Assembly: GCA_900766635.1 (NCBI GenBank)
Contig: CAAFWA010000071.1
Location: 1-5,624 of the forward strand
Reading direction: 5' to 3'
From: an uncultured Acinetobacter sp.
GTDB lineage: Bacteria; Pseudomonadota; Gammaproteobacteria; Pseudomonadales; Moraxellaceae
Length of the DNA stretch: 5,624 bases
Of the stretch, positions 1 to 5,311 are shown in pieces. The translations under genes were made by a program, and so were the position numbers. Numbering within the stretch: position 1 is the stretch's first letter; every line of letters begins with the position of its first letter. The notes under the pieces were generated by a model. It saw only the letters and a program-made list of their open reading frames with translations. It did not search any database and was not told the DNA's origin.

Positions 1-1233
1 CGGGTTGTCATCATTACGACGTGCCAGCGGAGATGTTTCAGCTGGATACTCAGTAATGAATGTTGGTTGGCGAAGTTTGGTTTCAACCGTTTCTTCAAAT
101 ACGATTGTTTGTAGTTTACCCAAACCAAAACCTGGCTTCACTTGTTCTTTCAACTCGTTTTTCACGAATTCAGCCAAGAATTCACGATCATTCACATTTT
201 CAGGTGTGAATTGTGGGTTATGCTCAAGAATTGCATCAAACATTGAGATTTTCTTGAATGGACCTTTAAAGCTATATACTTCTTCGCCATAAGGTACATC
301 TGTAGAACCTAAGATATCAATTGCTAGTTTTTCTAGCATTTGCTCAGTCAGTTCCATTAAATCTTTGTAGTCTGCATACGCTTGGTAGAATTCAATCATG
401 GTGAATTCTGGGTTATGACGCGTAGAGACGCCCTCATGACGGAAGTTACGGTTGATCTCAAATACGCGTTCAAAACCACCAACAACCAAACGTTTTAAGT
501 AAAGCTCAGGTGCAATACGTAAGAACAGTGGCATATCTAATGCGTTGTGATGTGTTTCGAATGGACGTGCAGATGCACCACCCGGGATCACGTGCATCAT
601 TGGCGTTTCAACTTCCATAAAACGTTTTTCGTTTAAGAAAGAACGAATACCTGCAACCACTTTGGCACGAATTTCAAACGTTTTACGTGTTTCTTCGTTA
701 ACAATTAAGTCTAAATAACGCTTACGGTATTTAACTTCAGTATCGGTTAAACCGTGGAATTTATCTGGCAATGGGCGTAGTGATTTTGTTAAAAGTTCAA
801 AATGTTCGATATGAACGTACAAATCACCTTTACCCGAACGACCGATATAGCCTTTGACTGCAATAATGTCACCTAAATCGAGACCTTTAATAGTCGCAAC
901 TGTATCTTCATCCAATTCTTTACGTGCCACGTAAAGTTGAATACGACCAGTCATATCTTGGATCACAATAAATGAACCACGATTGAGCATTACACGACCA
1001 GCCACCGATACATAGACTTTTTCACCTGCTTCAATGTCTTCTTTTGACACATTGGCAAATTGATCTTGTAAATCTTGTGCGTAATGTTCGCGTTTAAAGG
1101 TATTTGGCCAAGGGCTAGTACCAGTTTCTTTTGCCTTGTCTTGAATTTGTTTTAACTTGGCATGACGCTGTGCAATTAAATCGTTTTCGGAAATGGTTTG
1201 TTCAGAAGTCGACTGAGCGTTTTGTTGCGTCAT
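1..1233 (-). CDS. lysS: Lysyl-tRNA synthetase (class II), 5' part; C-terminus off the left edge
   Basis: Cytoplasmic enzyme that charges tRNA-Lys with lysine using ATP. Reading the minus strand from the ATG at 1233-1231 gives 411 uninterrupted codons to the window edge. Class II LysRS proteins are about 500 residues, so roughly the last 90-100 are missing. An N-terminal OB-fold anticodon-binding domain lies near residues 70-155 ([17 protein letters not shown]). The catalytic core follows: motif 1 ends in EVETPMM near 207-213, then comes [18 protein letters not shown], then motif 2 begins at FRHEG (264-268) and continues [17 protein letters not shown]. The last residues seen ([20 protein letters not shown]) are a hallmark LysRS block. 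Motif 3, with the ATP-binding arginine, lies outside the window. The start is supported by a GAGG Shine-Dalgarno at 1239-1242 and by family length. A promoter lies just upstream. Family assignment is very secure; it is lysS rather than the class I lysK. Confidence 0.97.
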   Translation of the reverse strand, partial: MTQQNAQSTSEQTISENDLIAQRHAKLKQIQDKAKETGTSPWPNTFKREHYAQDLQDQFANVSKEDIEAGEKVYVSVAGRVMLNRGSFIVIQDMTGRIQLYVARKELDEDTVATIKGLDLGDIIAVKGYIGRSGKGDLYVHIEHFELLTKSLRPLPDKFHGLTDTEVKYRKRYLDLIVNEETRKTFEIRAKVVAGIRSFLNEKRFMEVETPMMHVIPGGASARPFETHHNALDMPLFLRIAPELYLKRLVVGGFERVFEINRNFRHEGVSTRHNPEFTMIEFYQAYADYKDLMELTEQMLEKLAIDILGSTDVPYGEEVYSFKGPFKKISMFDAILEHNPQFTPENVNDREFLAEFVKNELKEQVKPGFGLGKLQTIVFEETVETKLRQPTFITEYPAETSPLARRNDDNP

Positions 1234-1270
1234 CTCTGCCTCGAAATAGCGAATAAAATAGAAGTTGCAT

Positions 1271-1300
1271 AGCATAGCAGATTTACAAGAATTTGCGTAA
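1271..1300 (-). promoter_or_regulatory. Probable sigma70-type promoter of lysS
   Basis: On the minus strand, a -35-like TTACGC (1300-1295) is followed after 18 nt by TATGCT (1276-1271). TATGCT is preceded by TGC, making an extended -10 element. A second overlapping TATGC lies directly downstream (tandem CTATGCTATGC), so the exact -10 register is uncertain. Transcription would begin near 1264, giving a leader of about 30 nt that contains the GAGG ribosome-binding site. The match is by eye; the -35 box is weak. Confidence 0.45.
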
Positions 1301-1384
1301 GAGTTCGTGCATCTGCAATGAAAAATTTGCTTCGCCTAAAGTCTATACGACCAAATGTGAACTTTTTCTTTCGACCATTTAGCT

Positions 1385-1390
1385 TAAAAT
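1385..1390 (+). promoter_or_regulatory. Possible -10 box (TAAAAT) for the YqiA-like gene
   Basis: TAAAAT at 1385-1390 is the best -10-like hexamer ahead of the hydrolase gene, giving a leader of roughly 40 nt. At 16-18 nt spacing there is only a T-rich, poor -35 region (around 1361-1368). An alternative TATACG at 1344-1349 also lacks a good -35 partner. This is a weak assignment, offered because the gene diverges from lysS and must have its own start site. Confidence 0.3.
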
Positions 1391-1440
1391 GCATCCAAAC
1401 AAATAAATGAACAATCACATATTCTTTGATTGAGATAACA

Positions 1441-1938
1441 ATGCCAACGCCCAAAATTTTATTTTTTCATGGTCTCGACTCGTCTAAAGAATCGAGTAAA
1501 TTCCATGCAATTGAGTCAAATCATAAATATTGTGTGACGGTAGATTATCGTGAATTAAGCTTTAAAAGCGTTTATGCATTTTATCAAGAACTGATTCGCA
1601 CCTTAAAACCTGATTTAATTATTGGGCATAGTTTAGGTGGCTATTGGGCTTTAAAAATGTCAGTATGGTCAAAAATTCCTGCAATTGTGGCGAATCCAAG
1701 TTTAAGTCCTTGTTTTCGTGAAGATTACCCTGCAATTACTGAACAAGATTTAGAACATGATATTTTACAATTGGCCTATTTAGAACTTGATGATGAAGTT
1801 TTAGATATGCACGCTGTACAGGCCCAACTTGAACCGTATATGCAAGTTGCAGCCGTTGCAGGTGGTAATCATCGTTTGACCCGTCCTGAAAATTTAAATG
1901 TGCTGATTGAGCAAATGCAACTTTTACAACACACATAA
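1441..1938 (+). CDS. YqiA/YcfP-family alpha/beta-fold hydrolase (probable esterase)
   Basis: Small single-domain serine hydrolase of 165 residues, slightly shorter than E. coli YqiA or YcfP. The N-terminus KILFFHGLDSS supplies the first beta strand and an oxyanion-type HG motif (residues 10-11). The nucleophile elbow is GHSLGG with Ser64. Asp117 or Asp118 (LELDDEV) is the likely acid, and His144 in GGNHRL completes the triad; a G-x-HRL/F ending is typical of the YqiA/UPF0227 family. No signal peptide or membrane segment is seen, so it is probably cytoplasmic. The ATG at 1441 is chosen because GAG (1432-1434) lies 6 nt upstream. A TTG at 1426 would add five residues (MIEIT) but has no ribosome-binding site. 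The gene diverges from lysS and converges on apt. Family members act on short acyl esters in vitro; the physiological substrate is unknown. RBBP9-like hydrolases are a more distant alternative. Confidence 0.88.
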   Translation: MPTPKILFFHGLDSSKESSKFHAIESNHKYCVTVDYRELSFKSVYAFYQELIRTLKPDLIIGHSLGGYWALKMSVWSKIPAIVANPSLSPCFREDYPAITEQDLEHDILQLAYLELDDEVLDMHAVQAQLEPYMQVAAVAGGNHRLTRPENLNVLIEQMQLLQHT

Positions 1939-1967
1939 AAAAAGCCTTGGATCATCCAAGGCTTTTT
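1939..1967. terminator. Bidirectional intrinsic terminator between the YqiA-like gene and apt
   Basis: A perfect inverted repeat has GCCTTGGA (1944-1951) pairing with TCCAAGGC (1955-1962) across a 3-nt loop. It is flanked by A5 at 1939-1943 and T5 at 1963-1967, which extend the stem. Each strand therefore shows a GC-containing stem followed by a U-tract. It starts directly after the hydrolase stop codon and lies 16 nt past the apt stop, so it can end both converging transcripts. Confidence 0.92.
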
Positions 1968-1983
1968 GCCATTCAAGCAAAGC

Positions 1984-2526
1984 TTAAGCAACGTCTTGTT
2001 GTGGCTGAGATTTGCTGTCTAAAACTGACCAAATTGGCAAACCTAAATCAGCATGTAAATCTGGTAAATCTAAGAAAATGCTTGCACCTAAAATTTCGTG
2101 ATTACATTTTTCTGCCAATTGTTTGACTGCTTTTAACGTACCACCTGTCGCTAACACATCATCAACAATGATGATTTTTTGAGCTTCAACTTCAGCTGAC
2201 ATTTCTAAGCGATCTAAACCATATTCAAGGCTATAACCGACACCCACGACAGGTGGTGGTAATTTACCTGCTTTACGTACCAACACTAAGCTTTTGCCTA
2301 AACGCTGTGCTAATAAGCTTGCCAGCACAAAACCACGTGCCTCTACAGCAACAAAGCTGTCTACTTCAGCTAATTTTTCCGCTGGAATGCTTGCCACCAA
2401 AGCATCTGTTAACTGCTCAAGGTTGTTCATAAACAATGGTGTAAGATCAAAAAATGTAATCCCAGGTTTTGGGAAATTTTGAACTGTACGAATATGCGAC
2501 CACAACGTTGTAGACAAATTGCTCAT
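1984..2526 (-). CDS. apt: Adenine phosphoribosyltransferase
   Basis: Purine-salvage enzyme that makes AMP and pyrophosphate from adenine and PRPP in the cytoplasm. The 180-residue length fits the family. Visible blocks are FPKPGITFFDLTPL (18-31), the adenine-site signature typical of Apt; VEARGF (61-66); the flexible loop RKAGKLP (84-90); YSLEYG (98-103); and the PRPP-binding motif IIIVDDVLATGGT (118-130), with its acidic pair Asp122-Asp123. The C-terminal tail SKSQPQQDVA is probably disordered. The ATG at 2526-2524 places FPKPG at the usual distance from the N-terminus. However, the bases upstream (CTGATTATTTCTCCC) hold no Shine-Dalgarno, and the frame is closed by a TGA a few codons earlier with only CTG between. 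It ends at the shared terminator and is probably monocistronic. Related xanthine or hypoxanthine enzymes lack this N-terminal pattern. Confidence 0.96.
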   Translation of the reverse strand: MSNLSTTLWSHIRTVQNFPKPGITFFDLTPLFMNNLEQLTDALVASIPAEKLAEVDSFVAVEARGFVLASLLAQRLGKSLVLVRKAGKLPPPVVGVGYSLEYGLDRLEMSAEVEAQKIIIVDDVLATGGTLKAVKQLAEKCNHEILGASIFLDLPDLHADLGLPIWSVLDSKSQPQQDVA

Positions 2527-2676
2527 GGGAGAAATAATCAGTAATCAGAAAGGACGTGTGGAATTTTAACCACAATTTAATGCTAAGGCTAGCCAATTTC
2601 AGGCAAACTCGTTCATTTAAAAAACAGTGATTTCTTATAAGATATTGTTTTTTAATTACTATTTTTTAAATAAATA

Positions 2677-2705
2677 TTAAATATAGACTATTATGATCTT
2701 ATAAT
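2677..2705 (+). promoter_or_regulatory. Possible distal rubA-direction promoter (P2)
   Basis: TTAAAT (2677-2682), a 17-nt spacer and a perfect TATAAT (2700-2705) lie in the AT-rich block. Transcription from here would give a leader of about 230 nt ahead of rubA. The -35 matches TTGACA at only three of six positions, and AT-rich DNA yields such hits by chance, so this is tentative. Confidence 0.3.
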
Positions 2706-2886
2706 AACCAATTTCGCTTGTTTTGACTGCTCGACTTTAGTCTAGTGATTAAGATAAGCCGCAAAAAATTGCTTTGATGGTCAACACCGATTTTCAGCAT
2801 TTTGATGATTCGAGTAAAAAACAGGCCAAACATATATTTACTTTACTTTCATCCCTTAAGCACGTCAGAATTTGGCAAAATCACCT

Positions 2887-2892
2887 TATAAT
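2887..2892 (+). promoter_or_regulatory. Probable -10 box of the proximal rubA promoter
   Basis: A perfect TATAAT is placed so that transcription would begin near 2899, giving a leader of about 45 nt that holds the hairpin at 2910-2931 and the rubA ribosome-binding site. The -35 region at 17-18 nt spacing (around 2863-2869, CGTCAGA) is poor. TTGGCA at 2872-2877 is too close to serve as a -35. A near-consensus -10 with a weak -35 would suit modest constitutive expression or an activator-assisted promoter. Confidence 0.5.
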
Positions 2893-2909
2893 AAGCGTGT
2901 TTATTTTTC

Positions 2910-2931
2910 GCTGACCCCCATGTTGGTCAGC
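2910..2931 (+). other. Hairpin in the rubA 5' leader
   Basis: GCTGACC (2910-2916) pairs perfectly with GGTCAGC (2925-2931) around an 8-nt loop. The 7-bp stem ends 3 nt before the GGAG ribosome-binding site (2935-2938). No T-tract follows, so it is not a terminator. It could protect the 5' end of the message or affect ribosome access, but no known riboswitch or RNA family is recognised. Confidence 0.6.
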
Positions 2932-2944
2932 ATTGGAGAGTCAG

Positions 2945-3109
2945 ATGAAAAAATATCAATGTATCGTATGTGGTTGGATTTACGACGAAGCACAAGGTTG
3001 GCCAGAAGATGGCATCGTTGCAGGTACACTGTGGGATGACATTCCAGATGATTGGACTTGCCCAGATTGTGGCGTATCTAAAGCCGATTTCGAAATGGTT
3101 GAGCTTTAA
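2945..3109 (+). CDS. rubA: Rubredoxin, alkane-hydroxylase electron carrier
   Basis: Iron-only redox protein of 54 residues, the normal rubredoxin size. A single Fe is bound by four cysteines in CxxCG (Cys6, Cys9) and CPDCG (Cys39, Cys42). Conserved aromatics around the site include Tyr4, Trp11, Tyr13, Trp37 and Phe49. In Acinetobacter this cytoplasmic protein carries electrons from rubredoxin reductase to the membrane-bound alkane hydroxylase AlkM, which is encoded elsewhere. The tail [16 protein letters not shown] lacks the extra arginine after the second CxxCG described for AlkG1-type rubredoxins, so it resembles the AlkG2 type able to serve alkane hydroxylases (inference from the motif). 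The start is secure: GGAG at 2935-2938 lies 6 nt before the ATG. rubB follows after 65 bp, but a strong terminator-like hairpin stands between them. Confidence 0.96.
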   Translation: MKKYQCIVCGWIYDEAQGWPEDGIVAGTLWDDIPDDWTCPDCGVSKADFEMVEL

Positions 3110-3114
3110 ACCAT

Positions 3115-3145
3115 AAAAAAAGACCATTCAAAATGGTCTTTTTTT
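3115..3145 (+). terminator. Strong intrinsic-terminator-like hairpin between rubA and rubB
   Basis: AGACCATT (3121-3128) pairs perfectly with AATGGTCT (3132-3139) across a 3-nt loop. A6 (3115-3120) and T6 (3140-3145) extend the stem, and more T-rich sequence runs to 3154. This is a textbook intrinsic terminator, 5 nt after the rubA stop codon. Because rubB, estB and oxyR continue in the same direction, it probably acts as a partial terminator that lowers downstream expression, and may also stabilise rubA mRNA against 3' decay. Confidence 0.85.
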
Positions 3146-3174
3146 GTTTTTTATTTGATAAGAGAGATTAATCT

Positions 3175-4350
3175 ATGCAACCTATCGTGATCATTGGTTC
3201 GGGTATGGCCGCTTATGCTGTGGCACGTGAATTTCGTAAACTCGACCCGAATACTGCACTGGTGATGATTTGTGCCGATGATGCACGTAATTATGCAAAA
3301 CCCACCTTATCTAATGCCTTAGTGGGCAACAAAGCACCTGAGCAAATTGCTCTTGGCGATGCAGCAAAAATGAGTGCGCAGTTAAATTTAACTATTCTCA
3401 CCCGTACGTGGGTCAAACGTATTGATCCCCAAAAGCAATCTCTTGAACTTGAAAGCAATGGCACAACCAGCAGCCAAAGTTATTCAAAGTTAGTGTTAGC
3501 GTTAGGTGCAACACCTATTCGTGTGCCATTACAAGGCAATGCTGTCAATCAATTACATGTAGTCAATCATTTAGATGATTATGCCAAATTCCGTGCCGAG
3601 CTTGATCAAAAAGCCGCTCAACAGGTATGTATTTTAGGTGCAGGTTTAATTGGCTGTGAATTTGCCAATGATTTACAACACAGTGGGCATCATGCCACCG
3701 TGATTGATTTGGCAGAACAACCCCTTGCACGTTTATTGCCACCATCGGTTGCTCAAGCCTTTGAAAACAAATTAAAACAGGCAGGCATTAATTTTGAGCT
3801 TGGCACCACAGTGACCTCGATTGATCAAGCAAGTCACGGCTATGCTGTAACGCTTGCCAATGGTAAGACCTTACAAGCTGATGTGGTGTTATCTGCGATT
3901 GGTTTATCTGCCAACACTGCGCTTGCACAAGCTGCAGGTTTACAAGTTGGTCGTGGGATTCTTACCGATACACAATTACAAACCAATGCCGAGCATATTT
4001 ATGCGGTGGGTGATTGTGCCGAAGTCAATGGGTCATTTTTGCCGTATGTGATGCCGATTATGCAACAAGCTCGTGCTTTGGCTAAAACATTAACGGGACA
4101 AGTGACACATGTGCATTATCCTGCCATGCCTGTTGCAGTGAAAACCCCTGCTGCACCGCTGACTGTGTTACCTGTACCACAAGATGTGGATGTGATATGG
4201 AAGGTTGAGCCACAAGAAGATGGTTTAATTGCACAAGCGCTTGATCATCAGCATACGTTACGTGGTTTTGTATTACTTGGGCCAACAGCAGCTAAACAAC
4301 GCTTGAGTTTAACCAAATTGGTGCCGGATTTAATTCCTGCCCAAGCCTAA
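3175..4350 (+). CDS. rubB: Rubredoxin--NAD(+) reductase (FAD-dependent)
   Basis: Two-dinucleotide-fold flavoprotein of 391 residues that oxidises NAD(P)H and reduces rubredoxin. Domains in order: an N-terminal FAD Rossmann fold with GSGMAA (8-13), preceded by a hydrophobic strand; LALGATP (108-114) at the domain boundary; an inserted NAD(P)H-binding fold with GAGLIG (155-160), closed by an acidic Asp178 (ATVIDLAEQPL) that suggests preference for NADH; IYAVGDCAEVNG (275-286), the second FAD-contact motif; and a C-terminal domain typical of the family. No redox-active CxxC is present, which separates it from thioredoxin reductases. The length suits known Acinetobacter RubB. The start ATG has a moderate Shine-Dalgarno AAGAGAG (3160-3166), 8 nt away. 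It sits between rubA, its electron acceptor, and estB, 13 bp downstream. The hairpin ahead should reduce its expression relative to rubA. Nitrite or ferredoxin reductases of the same fold are less likely given the context. Confidence 0.95.
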   Translation: MQPIVIIGSGMAAYAVAREFRKLDPNTALVMICADDARNYAKPTLSNALVGNKAPEQIALGDAAKMSAQLNLTILTRTWVKRIDPQKQSLELESNGTTSSQSYSKLVLALGATPIRVPLQGNAVNQLHVVNHLDDYAKFRAELDQKAAQQVCILGAGLIGCEFANDLQHSGHHATVIDLAEQPLARLLPPSVAQAFENKLKQAGINFELGTTVTSIDQASHGYAVTLANGKTLQADVVLSAIGLSANTALAQAAGLQVGRGILTDTQLQTNAEHIYAVGDCAEVNGSFLPYVMPIMQQARALAKTLTGQVTHVHYPAMPVAVKTPAAPLTVLPVPQDVDVIWKVEPQEDGLIAQALDHQHTLRGFVLLGPTAAKQRLSLTKLVPDLIPAQA

Positions 4351-4363
4351 TAGGACGATTGGC

Positions 4364-5305
4364 ATGACTGCTGCGCTTGAGTTTAAGCCCTCACCGTATA
4401 CCTCATTTATGCAAGAGACCAAAGTCGATTTAGGCAATGGCATTGAATTGCATGTGGAAGTTGGGGGCAAAGCGGATCATCCTGTGCTGTTACTGATTAT
4501 GGGATTGGGCGCACAGTTGCTTTATTGGCCAGATTTTTTCTGTAAATCACTCATCGATCAAGGCTTTCGTGTGGTGCGCTTTGATAACCGTGATATTGGC
4601 TTATCGTCAAAAATTCATGCTCAAGGGCCAAATTTAAGCCTACCGATCTTAATGGGACGCTTTGCCTTAGGTTTAGAAAACCAAGGGGCACCGTATAATC
4701 TGTATGATATGGCCGATGATGTGGCATTATTGATTGAAAAAATGCAGCTCGGTCAGGTTTATGTCTTAGGTGCCTCGATGGGTGGCATGATCGCGCAGAT
4801 TTTAGCAGCGCGTTATCCTGAGCACGTGCGTGCTTTAGGTATCTTATTTAGTAGCAATAATCAACCTTTATTGCCACCGCCTTTTCCAAAACAGTTATTT
4901 AGTTTGATTGCACGTCCCAAATCTGAAGATGAAGATGCTATTATTGATCATAATTTGCAGATTTTTAAAATCATTGGCTCGCCCGGCTATCTCAATCATG
5001 TCGAGGCAGCCCAAGCGGTGCGAAAGCTCTATCAACGAAGTTACTACCCTACAGGTGTACTTCAACAGTTTTTCGCAATATTATGTACCGGTTCTTTACT
5101 TAAACTGGACCAACAAATTCATCAACCGACCTTAGTGGTTCATGGGTCTAAAGATCGTTTGTTGCCCCCAGCCCATGGTAGGGCCATTGCTAAAGCAATC
5201 TCAGGCGCTAGATTTGAATTAATTGAAGGAATGGGGCATGATATCCCCCCGCACTTTATTCCTTATCTTAGCGGATTATTTGCTCATCATTTTAAATCTA
5301 ATTAG
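4364..5305 (+). CDS. estB: Alpha/beta-hydrolase-fold esterase, EstB-like
   Basis: Serine hydrolase of 313 residues. LLLIMGLGAQ (43-51 region) forms the oxyanion loop, RFDNRDIGLS (72-81) is a family hallmark, and the nucleophile elbow is GASMGG (136-141) with Ser138. The acid is Asp264 (HGSKDRLLP) and the histidine is His292 (GMGHDIP). The stretch between about 165 and 250 is a probable cap domain over the active site. No signal peptide is visible, so a cytoplasmic location is likely. In Acinetobacter ADP1 the gene at this place in the operon is estB, an esterase; the natural substrate is unclear, though esters formed during long-chain alkane or wax-ester metabolism are plausible (inference). 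The ATG is preceded by AGGA (4352-4355) at 8 nt, only 13 bp after rubB, so it is co-transcribed. By sequence alone it would be called a general alpha/beta hydrolase, with methylesterases as relatives. Confidence 0.9.
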   Translation: MTAALEFKPSPYTSFMQETKVDLGNGIELHVEVGGKADHPVLLLIMGLGAQLLYWPDFFCKSLIDQGFRVVRFDNRDIGLSSKIHAQGPNLSLPILMGRFALGLENQGAPYNLYDMADDVALLIEKMQLGQVYVLGASMGGMIAQILAARYPEHVRALGILFSSNNQPLLPPPFPKQLFSLIARPKSEDEDAIIDHNLQIFKIIGSPGYLNHVEAAQAVRKLYQRSYYPTGVLQQFFAILCTGSLLKLDQQIHQPTLVVHGSKDRLLPPAHGRAIAKAISGARFELIEGMGHDIPPHFIPYLSGLFAHHFKSN

Positions 5306-5311
5306 GACACT

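Larger units (their letters stand above)
2527..2944. other. 418-bp AT-rich divergent intergenic region between apt and rubA
   Basis: No convincing gene was found here. Nearest apt are a tandem TAATCAG repeat (2535-2548) and a possible minus-strand -10 TAAAAT (complement of 2563-2568) without a good -35. From about 2630 to 2710 the DNA is extremely AT-rich, including the palindrome TCTTATAAGA (2633-2642). The 10-mer CTTATAATAA occurs twice, at 2698-2707 and 2885-2894, and each copy contains a perfect TATAAT. A lone TTGACT lies at 2723-2728 and a short inverted repeat GACTTTAGTC at 2733-2742. The right end holds the rubA leader with a hairpin and a strong ribosome-binding site. A 45-codon frame (2777-2914) crosses the rubA promoter and is probably not a gene. 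Confidence 0.8.

Noticed and set aside
5..292. 95-codon plus-strand frame at the left edge.
   Set aside because: It lies wholly opposite lysS, whose conserved LysRS blocks read through the same DNA on the minus strand.
1230..1454. 74-codon minus-strand frame whose TGA overlaps the lysS ATG (ATGA), resembling a translationally coupled upstream gene.
   Set aside because: It begins inside the start of the divergent hydrolase gene, contains the predicted lysS promoter, has no recognisable domain, and its residues look like translated AT-rich spacer. The ATGA overlap is probably chance.
2723..2760. Consensus-like -35 TTGACT at 2723-2728 with possible downstream -10 boxes.
   Set aside because: At 17-nt spacing the hexamer is TGATTA, a poor match. 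Better A/T hexamers (TAAGAT, GATAAG) sit at 21-24 nt, too far for a normal sigma70 promoter.
2927..3127. 66-codon minus-strand frame opposite rubA.
   Set aside because: It is the antisense shadow of the well-supported rubA gene and has no family resemblance or ribosome-binding site.
4908..5135. 75-codon plus-strand frame inside estB.
   Set aside because: It is an alternate-frame shadow within an intact esterase and has no domain; the estB frame shows no frameshift that would make it relevant.
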